64,000 nucleotides of DNA from Butyriboletus loyo (Eukaryota > Basidiomycota > Agaricomycetes > Boletales > Boletaceae), in NCBI GenBank assembly GCA_038093515.1, contig JBBPSI010000034.1, forward strand, positions 62,001 through 126,000, in the 5' to 3' direction. The position numbers were made by a program, and so were the translations under genes. Below, piece after piece: positions 34,001 through 46,425 of this stretch (positions are counted from its first letter, which is position 1; each line of letters opens with the position of its first letter). A model generated the notes under the pieces. The model ran no database searches, was not told where the DNA came from, and was given only the letters and a program-made list of their open reading frames with translations.

Positions 34001-36955
34001 CTATACAAGAGGTCCTGTCTTGATTCGATTTACAAGATTATCCCAATAATTCCAATCGCCGTCAGACGTCGGTATTAGGTTCGGGTCAATGGGTGGTGGC
34101 AAATTGGCACTGGCGCCCACCCAGCCAGTAAAGTCTGCACCGCCAGGCCCGCCCCAGGAGAGCGCAGGTATACCTGTTGGTCCATCGATTGTGCCATCAT
34201 TGAACGTACTGCACCAGTGATCCAGCAATGACTGAGCCACGGATTCCTCTTCTCCACTCGGGCTGCCTGTGCCCGCAGGTGAACTAAGTATTCCGTCCGT
34301 GCAGGTACTTTGTTGTAAACGTTGTATAGCAGGGGATTGCATAAAGGGGGAAGCCGGGTGTGCGAGGGGAGATATAGAACCCGACGCAGTCGCCAGGATG
34401 GACGAAAACATGGACTTTCCATGATGCGAAATTGCGGATGTGGTGGACGCCATCGACGACAGCTGAGAGTCAACTATCGAACGTGAATCCTGATCTGCAT
34501 TCTGCGCTGTGCTCTCCGCGATCTGGAGAGAACGACTCTTCAGGAATTCGATGATTTTGAGCTCCCTACGAGTAGTCTCATCCATTTCGCGGACTCCCTC
34601 GTGAGCCTTTAGGAACTCGTCCAAAATAGTGTGCATCATGGCTGCGTCCTTCCCACGTGGGTACAGAACGAGATAAATACCACTGACCATCGCTGTCTGA
34701 AACTCCCGGTATGCATTATGGAGAGACTCACGGGTCTCTTTAGGCATTTTTTCGCGAAAAGCTTTGCGAACCTCGAAGTCCGTGATGGCAGACTCGAAAC
34801 ATGCAATTCGTGACCGCAGGTAGCGATCACTGCCCAGCTTACGGAGCAAGTACGGCCGATGTAAGCTAATCCTCACAAAGAGGATCTCTGTAGTAAGCAG
34901 GAATCGGTGGGTGGGCAAGAATTGCATGTTCTCGTCGAGGGAGGTGTCTGGCTTCAACGCAAAGTGGGGTGGTAAAGTGGACACGAATTTTAGGAGTTCA
35001 TCATCAAGGGCATGGACGTCGGAGTAGTGACTAGGGGTGTTAACTTTCTGAAAATGATGAACCAGTCGACCAATTAACGAAGCTAGTTGATGGCGAAGGA
35101 TGACGAAAGTCATGATTGTGGGGCTCGTTAGAGGGGGAGGATTGCGAATTGTAGCAGGAGAGAAATCGTCGTCGATGTTCAGAGGAGGTAGAGTGCATGT
35201 ATAATCATCTTGAATCGCATTAGGTCGACCAAGCACAAGGGCATAGGAACGATCGGCATGATAAAGATATGACCTATATAAATTGCTAAACGTCATAACA
35301 GCGGGATGTGGTTATGGAACCCTACCAGATACGTCTACGATTTTCAACCTGGGCTGGGTCCAGTCCCTGAGGTACGTCAGAAAAACCGAGAGTGTATTAT
35401 GAGAGATTGAACTAACCGTGGGCGCGTCTCGGTGCAAGCCGAGGGCCTGCGCAGTTCGTACAGCTGCGCCAAGCTGGCTCCAACACTCCGTAATTCGACG
35501 ATCAAACGTCAAAAATCGGGCGCTCTGTGAACAGACTGAACAGACGCTACGGTAGCGAGCAGCAAGTAAATTCACCAATAAGCGGGTTTGAACGATATCT
35601 AGCGAATCAGGCTGGATTGCTGCCGCGATGAGAAGCGACCGTCGTGCTCCTCAAGTTGTCAGCTCGAAAAACTGACAGAGAGGGTGGAACATACATGACC
35701 AATAATACCTTAGCGAAGTGACTCTCCTCGTACGTAAATCACCGGCAAGGTGTTCCGGCGCAAGTCGCACGGAAATAGCCAGTACAACGAATAGAAGAGG
35801 TAAAAAGCGCGCATCATTCGTATTCGCTCCAACCCCATTTGTACAGAGAGAGGAATATGCTGCGCGAAAGTCTTTTTCAGACACAGGGTACCTTGTCCAA
35901 TTTCTGCGAGAAGGTTAATCTGATCTACAGGCATGAATCTGGAGTCGATTGCGCTCACATAGATGTGAAGTAATGATCAACGAGGACATCGGAGAATCGC
36001 TGGGGAGGGAGTTCTTGAAGCAGCTCCGATATTTTATGTGGAGATACCCCACATTCTTGCACCAGACTCTTCAAGTTATCGGCAGCAGACGGTTCAGAAT
36101 CCTGTCGCACGGATTCTATGAGAGCAGGCGTCGCAAGTGCTGTTTTATGGTCCACATTGTGACTGCCAGTTTGCGCGGTAGAACCGGCGTTGTGGCCGGC
36201 ATTATGGTGAGTATGGTCCCACTGCTCTTGATGAGAACTGGCAACTACAACGTTTGCTAGCTGACAGAATACATGTCAGATGCATGATAAAGAAAACCAT
36301 CGAAATATTCACTTGCTCCAATACGGAGGCTGGAGCAACACTTCCCGAGGCACTGTTGCCGTACCACCTTCCACCCTGGAAAGTACCTCCGCGGGGATCC
36401 TGTTCGTCGGCAATAGAGCGACTGTCTTCATCAGGGCCTTCGGAACTAGCAGGATTGAGTCTATCGGAAGGCGCGACGGATGGGGATGTGGAACCGTGAA
36501 AATACTGGGGCAGTGCAAGCTCGATGATATGTTCAAGCCTTGCCAGGCGTATGCTGATATCTTGATCTGTCTTTCCCGGTGTGTACGCTTGACAAAGATC
36601 GGGCACCTTTCGAGCAATACACTAAGGTTGCTTGTCAGTAACATTGCTGTGTTATAAGCGCACGAGAAATCATACATGAGAGCAAGGAATCTGGCGATCA
36701 CACTAGAGAAATATGATGAGCACGCCTTGTAGTATATAGGGCATTTCTACTACCTTTTGCTTGCGCCGATGGCATTCTCCACACGAGAAACTGGGGAGTC
36801 ACTGAGAAAATGCCTGTGGACGAGAAAGGCGAAACATACCTCACTCTGGTGCGAGCTTTCTTCGACTGAGGATTGGACGAGTCGTCGTCCTCTGTTTTTC
36901 GCCGCTTCAAGGCGGAGTGTTCGGATACTAGGCGTGAATTGTGACCCTTGGCCAT
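34001..36955 (-). CDS. Zn2Cys6 fungal transcription factor with fungal_trans domain
   Basis: The minus strand begins MAKGHNSRLVSEHSALKRRK at 36955. After a short basic stretch KKARTRV, two introns are removed to give CGECHRRKQK joined to CDRQIPCSHC and then IARKVPDLC. The spacing C-x2-C-x6-C-x5-C-x2-C-x7-C is a complete zinc binuclear cluster. A helix (RLARLEHIIELAL) and a Ser/Pro linker follow. The middle of the gene gives FLPLLFVVLAISVRLAPEHL and later WSQLGAAVRTAQALGLHRD, the core of the fungal-specific regulator domain. The last exon (34001-35296) holds 430 residues ending in Ser/Gly-rich sequence. The target genes are unknown. MED17 is head to head, 129 bases away. Several internal exon limits around 35600-36300 are approximate. 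Confidence 0.8.
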
Positions 36956-37084
36956 TTGTCTATGGCGTCCTCGTGGATCAGTGTTAAGATACTTAGCGCA
37001 CGCTGAATCATTCCGATCACGTGGCAACCACTTCGGGCCAAACTCGGACCGGTGCTGCCAGATGTAGGTCGGCTGTCGTCCGAC
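36956..37084. promoter_or_regulatory. Divergent promoter between Zn2Cys6 regulator and MED17
   Basis: Start codons of the two genes lie 129 bases apart, so the promoters overlap or are shared. It contains GATCACGTGGCAACC at about 37016, with a CACGTG E-box. Confidence 0.45.
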
Positions 37085-39316
37085 ATGTCTGGCGAGCCAG
37101 AGTGGAAAAAGACGAAGTTGTCGCTCGAAAGACCCTACAAAGATGATAGTGGTGCGCGCATCCCAGTCTTGCTTGATATCACCCTGGAAGGCGAGCAAGT
37201 CGTCGAGCCGTATGCGTTCTGACTTTTCGATGCGCATTGGCTGACCCTGGAATAGAATCGAAAATCCTACCACAGTCCTCGGGGAAAACCTTAGGAGAAT
37301 ATTTGTCGAACGAGGCATCGACTTTTTCGAGCGTCAAGATCAGCTACCCATAGGTGACACGCTTGTCGCCCCCCCGCGAGAGAGTTCGCCAGTCTTGGAG
37401 GATGGCGAACACACAGCAGATAACACGAAATTGACCATGTCCCCCGATCAGCTGTTCAAAATGCGAATGGAGATTGCTCCGCAGCTCTTGTGGGTACAGT
37501 TGACGAGTTCCCGTGTCTGATTGTTCACGCGGGATCTCAGTATTGCTCTAGGAGAAATGACACAAGCCAGGGATCTTCTGTGCTTCCTTTTGTCATCTAC
37601 AACCCCAAACCTACCTTCCCCCGTGCCTTCATTACCCTCGACTTCCCTGACCGCTAGCATGGTGTCTAAACCACCAGCCATTAGTTCCGTCGATGCGTTC
37701 AATGCACAGCTTACCATCGGTGGCAAGGACGAGGCGCTCAGAAAAGCTGCAGATGTATTTAAGCAAGCTGCATCCAGACTGGAAAGAAGCCGTCTACACA
37801 GCGAGAAATATTGGGTAGATGCGCTCAAGATCAGAACAGCAAATTGGAGTCTTGTCCCTGCCCCGTTGCCCGTCTGGGCACCCTTGGGCAAAGGTACAGA
37901 CAGAACATCCAAAGATTTTTTGATATCCTTCGGTCTGGAGGAATGTAGGTGCATCCTTGCTGCTGCATGGGGTCAGCTGTGTCTGACATGAGTTTTGTAG
38001 CCCCAAAACATTTTCGAAGGAAGGCTATAGCTCATCTACCCACGCATGAGACGCAAACGAATATGCTCGTCTTCCCTCATCGTCAATCAGCTCGCCTGCG
38101 GATTTCATTGGCCATCATGGACTCGACTGGCGTAACCCACACCGTCTACAATTCTGTCGGATTTCCCGAGCATCCCTCACTAGAGATGTCTCTCAATGAC
38201 GCTCAAAGAGAAATTGTGGATGAAGAGATATTTGCCATCTTAATCAGGGAGGCGAGCAGCCTCCCTACCTCATCTGCCCGAGTTGCTGAGCGTATAATTA
38301 TCATAGACGTAGATCACGGCACCGAGTTACAGTTCGAGATGGTGCGTTCCAGATAGTCATGGATGACTTTGGTTCACAGGGAAATAGGTGGATGTCAACG
38401 AAAACCTCCGTGAAACATCCCCTGGACTCGTAACCCTTTCGGCGACATGTGATCTAATACATGCCATGTTACAAGCGCTTTTGCTGACCGTACATGCTGG
38501 TGACAAGTCCAAACGCGTCTCAGCTCCTGGTTTTGAACGGCCACTCACCGGAGTTAACGCTCAACCACCTTCCGAGCTTCTGCAACCCGTCATCGACCTG
38601 CTGCAATACCAACAGTTCTGCGTCAAGATCAAGGCCGAACTTGACAAAATGGTATCTGCATTGGCACGTGCCGGGGTGCCGTGCACACTCAGATTTCATC
38701 CTGTTGGGGAGACCGGTCAAAGTCTGCAACGCCAACTGACGGGCGAAAACATCCTGAAGAGAGTTGGGGGCGAAGCTCTTTTGCGCCTCGACGAGAGGTA
38801 GCTATATTTTTTCTATCTATATGGGTTGGCTAACATCCGTCCGCAACCAGGCAGACATTACGCTTGACCTTCCTGTCCCCATCTTCCCTGATCGCGCATC
38901 TTCCGCAAGCGACGCTACCCATTACGTCCGTTCCCCAACTCAGCCAGCTCCTCGCCGACGAAGTGGAGAAGTGTTTACTCACTAAGCTTTGCGAGTCTGG
39001 CAGCCAGTATAGCGAACGTTTTGGGGGGACTTGGTTCGTTGACATGGTCAGCGGCAAGACGATCGGAAGATGGGAAGGGTGTATCATGTCAGTTTGGTCG
39101 CAAGTGCTCGACGCGACCCGTGATACGCTAACTTGATGTTACAGAAATTTCAGCGTGTCGTTTGCTGAGAACTTTGCAGTATGCTCTTCAGCGTACCGTA
39201 TCGTTCGGGGAGGCGGGAATCAGGTGTCGCATGTAGACACCTACTCTCCCAATCAACCCATCTCATTGATATCTTGGCAGTTCGGAATTTTGGAGAAAAT
39301 TCTGGCTGTACCATAG
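37085..39316 (+). CDS. MED17: Mediator head subunit MED17 (SRB4)
   Basis: The first exon reads MSGEPEWKKTKLSLERPYKD and IPVLLDITLEGEQVVEP, then a GTATGC intron. The second gives PTTVLGENLRRIFVERGIDF and MSPDQLFKMRMEIAPQLF, joined to IALGEMTQARDLLCFLLS. Later exons carry RTANWSLVPAPLPVWAPLG, YNSVGFPEHPSLEMSLNDAQ, EIFAILIREASSLPTSSARV and RQTLRLTFLSPSSLIAHLPQ. The end is NFSVSFAENFAVCSSAYRIV and a stop at 39314-39316. This is the basidiomycete MED17 pattern; the LGENLRRIFxERGxDFF block and the GxWxxVPAPL block are characteristic. MED17 is a core scaffold of the Mediator head that contacts RNA polymerase II. The gene converges on RPL5, with 116 bases between stop codons. Confidence 0.87.
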
Positions 39317-39432
39317 TGACACGTAAATTCGACCAGATGTCTTGGTACATGGAAACATATGCATGGCTCAATGGTTGTTCTAAAGCATACGTAGACGTGG
39401 AACAACAAACAACGAGATCTGGTGCGAAACCC

Positions 39433-40568
39433 CTACTCTTCCTCTTCTGCCTCTTCGTCATCCTCGGCAGCCTCTGCACCACCGGACGCTTTGAAGGCAT
39501 CAATTTTGGCCTGGATAGCAGCCTTGCGTTGCTCGTCAGTCAATTTTGGTTTCCTGTATTTGAGTGTTTCTGCTTTCCAATCTTGTGTCTTCTCGGTGGG
39601 CTGGAATGTAGGGTCCTCCCGAATAGCAGCATATGCATTGGTATAAATTTCCTCCATGTCCTCGGATCCAACACCATCCGCGAGATACGAGGCAAACTGC
39701 TTTTTGAACCTAATGAGTAGCAGAAGGTGTAAGATCTTACGTTTTTTAGAGAGAAGTAATACTTGCCGTTCATCATCTTCCTCCTCCAGCGATTCCATGT
39801 ATTCCGCCACGTGACCACCGAAGATGTACTTTTTCAGCACTTCGGCGTCGAGCTGCTTGCCCTCTGGGTCATATCCGGGGAAACGCCTTTCGGAATGGGG
39901 AATGAATATGCCACCATCACTTGCACCCTTCATGGCCCCGAACACACGGTGACCGGTGGAAGTACGCTTCAAGCCAACATCAAGGTAGCACTTGAAGGGA
40001 CGAGGAGCATCCTCGTCGTCGATAGCTTCCGTCAATTTCAAAGTACCATCGGGTTCGGTGACACCCTCATATTTATCCGCAAGACCAAGTTTGGTTAGCG
40101 CACGGCGAGCGCAGAGCAGACCTGTTGCATAAGCTGCGAGCGGTCAAAACACGGTTGCTGCTAATTGTCACGCAGACCTTACCAGCCGTCCAGTTGGTCA
40201 GACCATGATTGATGCCGTATCTTGGGAGTTCTTTGGACCGAGCAGCAGTCAGGACAAAGTCACCCTGCAGACGTGCATAGACGATCTGGACGATAATGTC
40301 CTTGTTGGTGAAACGGACGACGAGGCGGTACTTGGGCGCATTGCTAGGATAGCATGAGATGAAGGAGCGTAACAGTAAACGGACGCATACTATTTGTTCT
40401 TGGCTTGCGTGACGAGTCGTTTGCGAGCATAGTCTAGGGAGTAGTTAGGACGGGAGTGTATCGTCAACACGGCAACTGACAGTCGGTTTTGCCCTCTCTG
40501 CGACGACGGTATTTGACCTGGAAACGCGAAAAGTAGGCATCTGACTTGACGTTTTTGACGAACGGCAT
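39433..40568 (-). CDS. RPL5: 60S ribosomal protein L5 (uL18)
   Basis: Read on the minus strand: [100 protein letters not shown], then [60 protein letters not shown] and an acidic end. About 300 residues, normal length. It binds 5S rRNA and is delivered with L11 to the large subunit. At least five introns are seen, which is heavy for a ribosomal protein gene but common in mushrooms. TTCTAG sits directly before the start ATG, so an intron may end there in the leader. The gene is head to head with the RBM42-like gene. Confidence 0.95.
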
Positions 40569-40900
40569 CTAGAAAGGATGGATCAGTGAATCAGGTCACC
40601 ATCTTGTTGCACAGAGGACCATCCATCCCGAAAGACGCGAAACGAGAGTCAAACGGTCATCTCAAGCTCTCTTTCATATACGAGGGTCATAAAATGGGTT
40701 CAGACATGGGACCTACCTTGAAGTAACTTGGGGAACGCCTGCGACAGCGAGCAGCTCCCAGTCTCGTGTGTCCCTAGGATTAGACTTTGTTTGATCATGT
40801 TGATATTGAGTTATTCTAGACAATTGTTACGTAATTATTGCACTCATCCTTCGGTACCACCACCACCGTCTGCTTCCAGTCAATATTATCGTTCTCACCA
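40569..40900. promoter_or_regulatory. Shared upstream region of RPL5 and RBM42-like genes
   Basis: About 330 bases between divergent starts. It contains AACTTGGGGAACGCCTGCGA and a run of pyrimidines before 40900. The RPL5 leader intron, if real, lies in this region. Confidence 0.4.
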
Positions 40901-41710
40901 ATGGATCCGTCGCACAACTATCACTCGCATTACAACCAACAGCAGTCGGCTTACGATATAAATCCTTACCACCAGCCCTACAATGGTCCGATGTACCCCA
41001 TCCCAGGGTCCTCCTCCGCGCATAGCGCCCCAGTCCCAGCAAATGCTTACGAATATGACGTTGGCATCCTTGCGCAGCAGAGTGTCTATGTACCAGGTGC
41101 CATGATCGATAAACGTGGAGGAGCCGGTGGCAAGCTTGCGAAAGGAGGGAAGAGGACGACCGTCCTGCGGAAGGGGGGAGGCAAGGTGTGGGAGGACCAA
41201 ACTCTCCTCCAATGGAACCCATGTAGGTTTTGCCTCTACTTTCTTGTATCCTTTTCCGCTAACTGTGTTTCAGCCTGGTTTCGCTTGTTTGTCGGAGACC
41301 TAAGCAACGATGTATCTGACGATATTCTCGCAAATGCCTTCAATAAATACCCCTCGTTCCAGAAGGCCCGTGTCATCCGAGATAGACTGAGCCAAAAGGT
41401 CACAGTTCTTTACTGTATCATAGTATATTTGAATGCTGACGGATTATGCTTAAAGGCGAAGTACGGGTTCGTTGCATTCTCAGATCCAGAGGATTTCCTG
41501 AGAGCGTGGAAGGAGATGGATGGTAAGTCCGCTCGACCTTTTCTGATCAATTTGCACCCGTTCAAGTAATAAATAGGTAAGTATGTGGGTAATCGTCCGG
41601 TCAAGCTGAAAAAGGCGGACGATAGCGCTATTAGACCTGTGGAGATTGGACACAGGAAGGCGAAGCAATTGGAGAGGGATCTGCAGAAAAATCGACGCAA
41701 GCCATACTGA
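40901..41710 (+). CDS. RBM42-like RNA-binding protein
   Basis: An N-terminal Tyr/His/Gln-rich region (MDPSHNYHSHYNQQQSAYDI) is followed by a Gly/Lys-rich linker with GGKVWEDQTLLQWNP. A single RRM follows after an intron: SWFRLFVGDLSNDVSDDILA, NAFNKYPSFQKARVIRDRLS, then AKYGFVAFSDPEDFLRAWKE across another intron. RNP1 (KYGFVAF) and RNP2 (LFVGDL) are both complete. The end, KYVGNRPVKLKKADDSAIRP to RRKPY, matches RBM42-type proteins. RBM42 is linked to pre-mRNA splicing and mRNA handling in the nucleus. Start 40901 follows directly from the conserved frame. The stop is at 41708-41710. Confidence 0.85.
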
Positions 41711-42053
41711 TACCCACCAATTTGATACGGGAAGCTACAGGTGGATGCATCATCAGTACGTTGGGTTGTTAGATTCTCGAGCCACGCTTACGCTGCACGC
41801 CGTCACAACGCCCTACTTGGCACGGGAATGTGGATGAGGTTTAACACTCCTTGGACAATTTTAGGCCCACGCTTTGAGATCCTTTTGCATACTTACCCTA
41901 GCACTTGTTAGATGCGGTATAATAAATATGGTCCCTTTGACGTGCATGCGTAGAGTTGTGTATGCTTAGGTCATGCAATTGCACCTTGAATAACAAGCAA
42001 CGTCTCTTGGTTAATACTTCCCTGCATTTACGGGTGTGCTACTATCTCGCGAC
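41711..42053. other. Gap between RBM42-like and CTNNBL1 genes
   Basis: About 340 bases, both neighbours on the plus strand. No gene, repeat or RNA structure is evident. Confidence 0.45.
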
Positions 42054-44474
42054 ATGGACATCGACAAACTGTTCAAGGTTCGTATTTTGGCATACTCATA
42101 TCGTCGCACTTTCCGAATCGCGAGTTAGGTGCCCAAGCTTCCCGCAGTTTCAAAGCGTAAGCTGCCAGATAACCCAACCCCAGAGATGCTCAAGAAAATG
42201 AAGTTCGATGAGTCCACCAGTCCGCGTGCTTCATCCGAGCAGAGAGTACAAGAAGAACCTACTAGTCACACCATTTCAAGCTCAAGACGCGCAATGGTGG
42301 AAGACTCACCCGAGGGCGATGTCGATAGGTCATTTGCACCCGGTGGGGATGCGGACTACTTTGCCGAAGAGGACGAGGAAGGCCGTTTCTACGGTGGCGG
42401 CCTCACGAGCGAACAAAAAGAAATCTTGAGCGTCTTTGAAAGAGCAGAAGGGGAAGGGGTATCAAACGATGTGTGTTCCTTGTCGCGCGTCGAGTTTTAT
42501 AACCATCGTCATCAGGCTCTTTTTTTTTAGCCAGAAGAGGTTACGATCACCGGTACCCGAAGGACGCTCCTGCGGTTGGAGCGCGCGGTGAATAGAAACC
42601 AATATCATCGGTCCAAGTATCCGGACGACCCCTCAAAGTGAGTTTCGTCTGTAACACGTTGCACAGGGTTTAATCTTTTTTGACTAGGTTCATTGATTCA
42701 GAAGTGGATCTTGATAGTTCAATCAAGTCTTTGTTACCTCTAGCGCAGTCCCCAGCCCTTGCATATCCAGAAATGGTCCGCTCTGGGACTGTGACTCTGT
42801 TGGTTGGGTTGCTCAGTCATGAGAACGTTGACATAGTCATTGATGCAGTCGAAGTATTCCACGAACTGACCGACGAGGACGTTGGCAATGAAGGAGACGA
42901 ATATGAAGAAGAGAACAACCAACCTGCTCTCAAAATGCTTATAAATGCGTTGGTAAAGTCAGGTTCCCCTCAGATCTTCACATAATGACATGATTCTTTC
43001 AGGTTAAAAATTCGGTTCCTGAGCTACTCGTGGACAGCCTTTCCCGACTAAAGGAAGAAGTAGAATCTGACGGACAAGGCGTCTTCCACATACTTGGTGA
43101 GAACTTCGGTATCCAATGGGACTAAATACTAAGAGCCCAAGTGTAGGTGTGTTCGAGAACATTCTGGGTTTCAATCCCGACTTATCTATGCAACTCGTTT
43201 CTAAAACGAAAATAATGAGTTGGCTCTTGGAACGTATCCAATCAAAGACCCACGACGAGAATCGCAGTTACGCTGCAGAGTTACTCTCGATTCTACTCCA
43301 AAACAGCATTCCAAATAGACAAGAACTCAGCAAGAAGGATGGCGTTGAGGTCATGCTCAAAGTGCTTTCAGTGAGCGACAATCGAGCTGAGGATATGTGC
43401 AAGTCTCATTTGGTGATCAGCAATTTCGATATCGCGACCCCGTAGATGCGGACGAAACAGAATTCATGGAGAATTTGTTTGACGCTCTATGCTCAGCGTT
43501 GGCAGAACCTGAGATCAAGTCACTCTTCTTGGCCAGCGAAGGTGTGGATCTCATGGTGTTGATGATGAAGTTGGTGATGTGATAGTCGCGTTTTGCCTTT
43601 TACTGACAGTCGTTCAGACAGAAGCTTCAATCAAAGTCTCGGTCAATAAAAACGCTAGACTATGCAATGTCGGGACCAGCGGGTTCCGATTTATGCTCCA
43701 ATTTCGTTGAAGCTTTGGGGCTCAAGACACTGTTCTCAGCGTTAATGGGCAAGGTTCATTCGGGACTTGTAATACCGGTATGTCGCTCACACAGGCCACC
43801 ATAGGCCTCCAAAAAGCAGAAAGTGACAGCGCCAGCTTCGGAGGACATTTCCCATATTCTGGGGATAATCTCTTCCCTATTTTCAAATCTCCCTTCCGAT
43901 TCGATGGACCGAATGCGCTTGCTGGCTAAATTTGTGGAGAGCGACTATGCAAAGGTGGACAAACTCTTGGAAATACGAGAAAGCACGTTAAGCCGTCTGA
44001 AATCCATCGATGCAGAGATAGAAACGGAGAAAAAGGTACGCATAGTTCTGACTTTGAGAATAATCGTTCCAAATAGGTCCGGTGACATATGTAGGAACTG
44101 CTCGCCGAAGATGGCATGATTGATCCCGAAGACGAGGATTCGTTTTACTTGCGTCGTTTGGATGGGGGATTGTTTACTCTACAGACCTTGGACTACATCT
44201 TGGCTTGGCTTGCGATGGAGGACGATGGCGTAAGTTGTCGGACCGTGTCAGAGCTCCTTTCCTGACTTTTTTTCAGATGCGCGCTCATGTCGCGCTCATG
44301 TTGGAGAGGAAGAACTTGTCACTCAAAAACGTCGTCCAAACACTAATAACGCACCACGACAACATTGACGCGGATAATTCAGACGAAAGCCAGGACAGTG
44401 ACAAAATTCAAGCAGGCATGACGCAGAGGGCAATCCTCGAGAGTCTGATCGCTTTCCTCGAGGGGTGTTCATGA
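42054..44474 (+). CDS. CTNNBL1: CTNNBL1 (beta-catenin-like 1) armadillo protein of the spliceosome
   Basis: A short first exon, MDIDKLFK, is followed by a basic stretch VPKLPAVSKRKLPD with PTPEMLKKMKFD, an acidic region and the armadillo body. Recognisable pieces are YHRSKYPDDPSKFIDSEVDL, IKSLLPLAQSPALAYPEMV, TVTLLVGLLSHENVDIVIDA, VEVFHELTDEDVGNEGDE, NILGFNPDLSMQLVSKTKI, RSYAAELLSILLQNS, RYRDPVDADETEFMENLFDA, LDGGLFTLQTLDYILAWLAM and QRAILESLIAFLEGC. These match CTNNBL1, a PRP19/NTC-associated splicing protein. About ten exons. The body is over 500 residues, near the normal length. The stop lies only 45 bases from the end of UTP15 on the opposite strand, so their 3' ends almost certainly overlap. 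Confidence 0.9.
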
Positions 44475-44519
44475 AAAATCGAGCATGATCATTGTATCGG
44501 TGCAATCGAGCTACGTATT

Positions 44520-46291
44520 TTATGGTACAGCCGGCGTAGACACCAGGGTAGCAGAGGAAAACACCATCTCTAATGTACCCTTTGTTTTCATCAACTCTTT
44601 CTGGAAGCGAGTCTCTGCAACGATTTTCTTTCGCAGGCGAAGGAAGAGTGTATCGATGAGAGGAGACTGGCCCAAAACGGGGGCATACATATCTTGAGTA
44701 GCGTATTTTATTCCATCATGATGGTGGCAACACAACATAACAGGGAACTCACCAATCAACAACATGGAGACATCGCAAACTATTTCACCGAAGCGGGGAT
44801 CAGTGACATGCTTGACGAGGAGGCGTAAGACAGGCTCTAGTAGGACGTCGTCTCGACCGGAGAGAGCGCTACGGAGGCCATCACGATGAATGAGTTCTTG
44901 TATCAATGAGAAGGACGTTATGGGTGGGATATTCTAGGGAAGAATAAGAAATCAGAAGGAAGAAACGATCAAGGGAACGTACCTTTCGGAGGACGGCGTC
45001 TAAAGCAGCTGAATACTTGAATGATTTGAGTAAGCGGTCGTATTCTCTCAAACGGGGTGCTCGTCTACTCTCTACTCTGAGCTCGTCGACATCACCGCGA
45101 AAAGTTGACTCAGTTTTAGCTTTGACGCGACCTTGGCCTAGCGATGGAAGAGCACCTCCGAGCAAAGTTTCGTAGGTGCCAGTTGTCAGAGCGTCGGCCA
45201 GGTCCGGACTGCTTTGGGATGGCTTGAGCTGTCGTTGACGGACGGAAAAAGTGCCATCTGACATGCCAGCGGCGATGTGTGTCGAGTCTGGCTGTGTGGA
45301 GTGAATCGGAGGGAACGTGAAGGAGGAAGGGTGCATACAGAGATAGCGAGAGAGAGTACAGGGGCGGGATAACGCATTGTGTGGACGACCTTGTAAGACG
45401 CGATGTCGTACACTTTTACCATCTGATCGAGACTTCCGGTGAGAAGGCGAGCGACGTTAGAGTCAAAGGCGAGGGATGTGATAGTCTTTTGGTGGTTGGA
45501 CAGAGCACGAATACAGCGACCGCCGGCATTCAGGTCCCAGATGCGCAAGATGGGGCCGGCGGCGGACAATGCGACGGTGCCGGATGGAAGCATGAGGACC
45601 TGTTCGACGGGAGAAGCGGCAGGGGAGGCAGTGCTCATGAGGAGCTCACACTGACCGGTCCGCACATCAAAAAGCCTCATGGTTGCGTCATAGGAGCCAG
45701 TGAGGACGAGATGGGGATTTGAGGGGGATACCTGGCCGGAGCGGACGTAGTCGGAATGGGCAGCAAAGGTTACGATTTCAGACTGGGAAGGGATGTCCCA
45801 AAGCTTGACGGTTGTGTCATCGGAGCAAGAGAGGACATGGGTTGGAGTGAGGGGGGAGAATTTGGTGACATGGACGGGTTGCTTGTGGGAATCGAAGGTG
45901 CGGAGGATAGCGCGAGAATTGACGTCAAAGACCTGAGAGTGGATTAGAGAGAGGAGGGACAGGGGGGAAGACATACCTGGATGAGACCGGTGTCGTCGCC
46001 GGCGACGAGGAGCCTACCGTCGTTGCGGAGGTGGGCGCTGCGCGCGACGTCCTTGAACCTGGATATGGTCTTTACGACCTTTTGGGTGCGGGGTGCGTAG
46101 ATCTGTACGCGGGTGGCGGCGGTGACAGCGTACCTGTGTGGTTTTTGCGGGGCAAAGTGTACGGCGGTGACGGGGGCGTATTCCTTGACGAACACGGGGC
46201 GCTTAAACTGGCGCCAGTAGCGAGACTCGGGACTGCGTCGTGTCCCGTGCGGACGGGGCGGTCGCTGCACGACCAGCGGCTGGTACTCCAT
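44520..46291 (-). CDS. UTP15: U3 small-nucleolar RNP protein UTP15 (WD40)
   Basis: Minus strand, start at 46291 with MEYQPLVVQRPPRPHGTRRS, then YWRQFKRPVFVKEYAPVTAV. Seven WD-type repeats follow, for example FSPLTPTHVLSCSDDTTVKL, SPSNPHLVLTGSYDATMRLF and FDSNVARLLTGSLDQMVKVY. After the repeats is the UTP15 C-terminal domain: LREYDRLLKSFKYSAALDAV, SLIQELIHRDGLRSALSGRD, EPVLRLLVKHVTDPRFGEIV and GQSPLIDTLFLRLRKKIVAE. UTP15 belongs to the t-UTP group of the small-subunit processome in the nucleolus and promotes pre-18S rRNA work. About five introns. It shares a 134-base divergent promoter with TCTP. Confidence 0.92.
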
Positions 46292-46425
46292 GCTGCCCCC
46301 AAAAAAGACTGCCGCAAAAAACACCCCGTGACAAGACCCCTGAGATCGCAGGTGACCCCCGGAACCGAGATAAAGAGCCTATCCATCGATATCGGTGCTC
46401 CTACACCTTCTCTTCATCCTACACC
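46292..46425. promoter_or_regulatory. Divergent promoter between UTP15 and TCTP
   Basis: Start codons are 134 bases apart. Both genes belong to growth-related programmes (ribosome making, translation), so joint control through one element is plausible. No motif is clear to me. Confidence 0.4.

Noticed and set aside
34001..36955. Possible pseudogene in the Zn2Cys6 gene because of many frame changes
   Set aside because: Every change tested sits at a plausible intron and the zinc cluster is complete after splicing.
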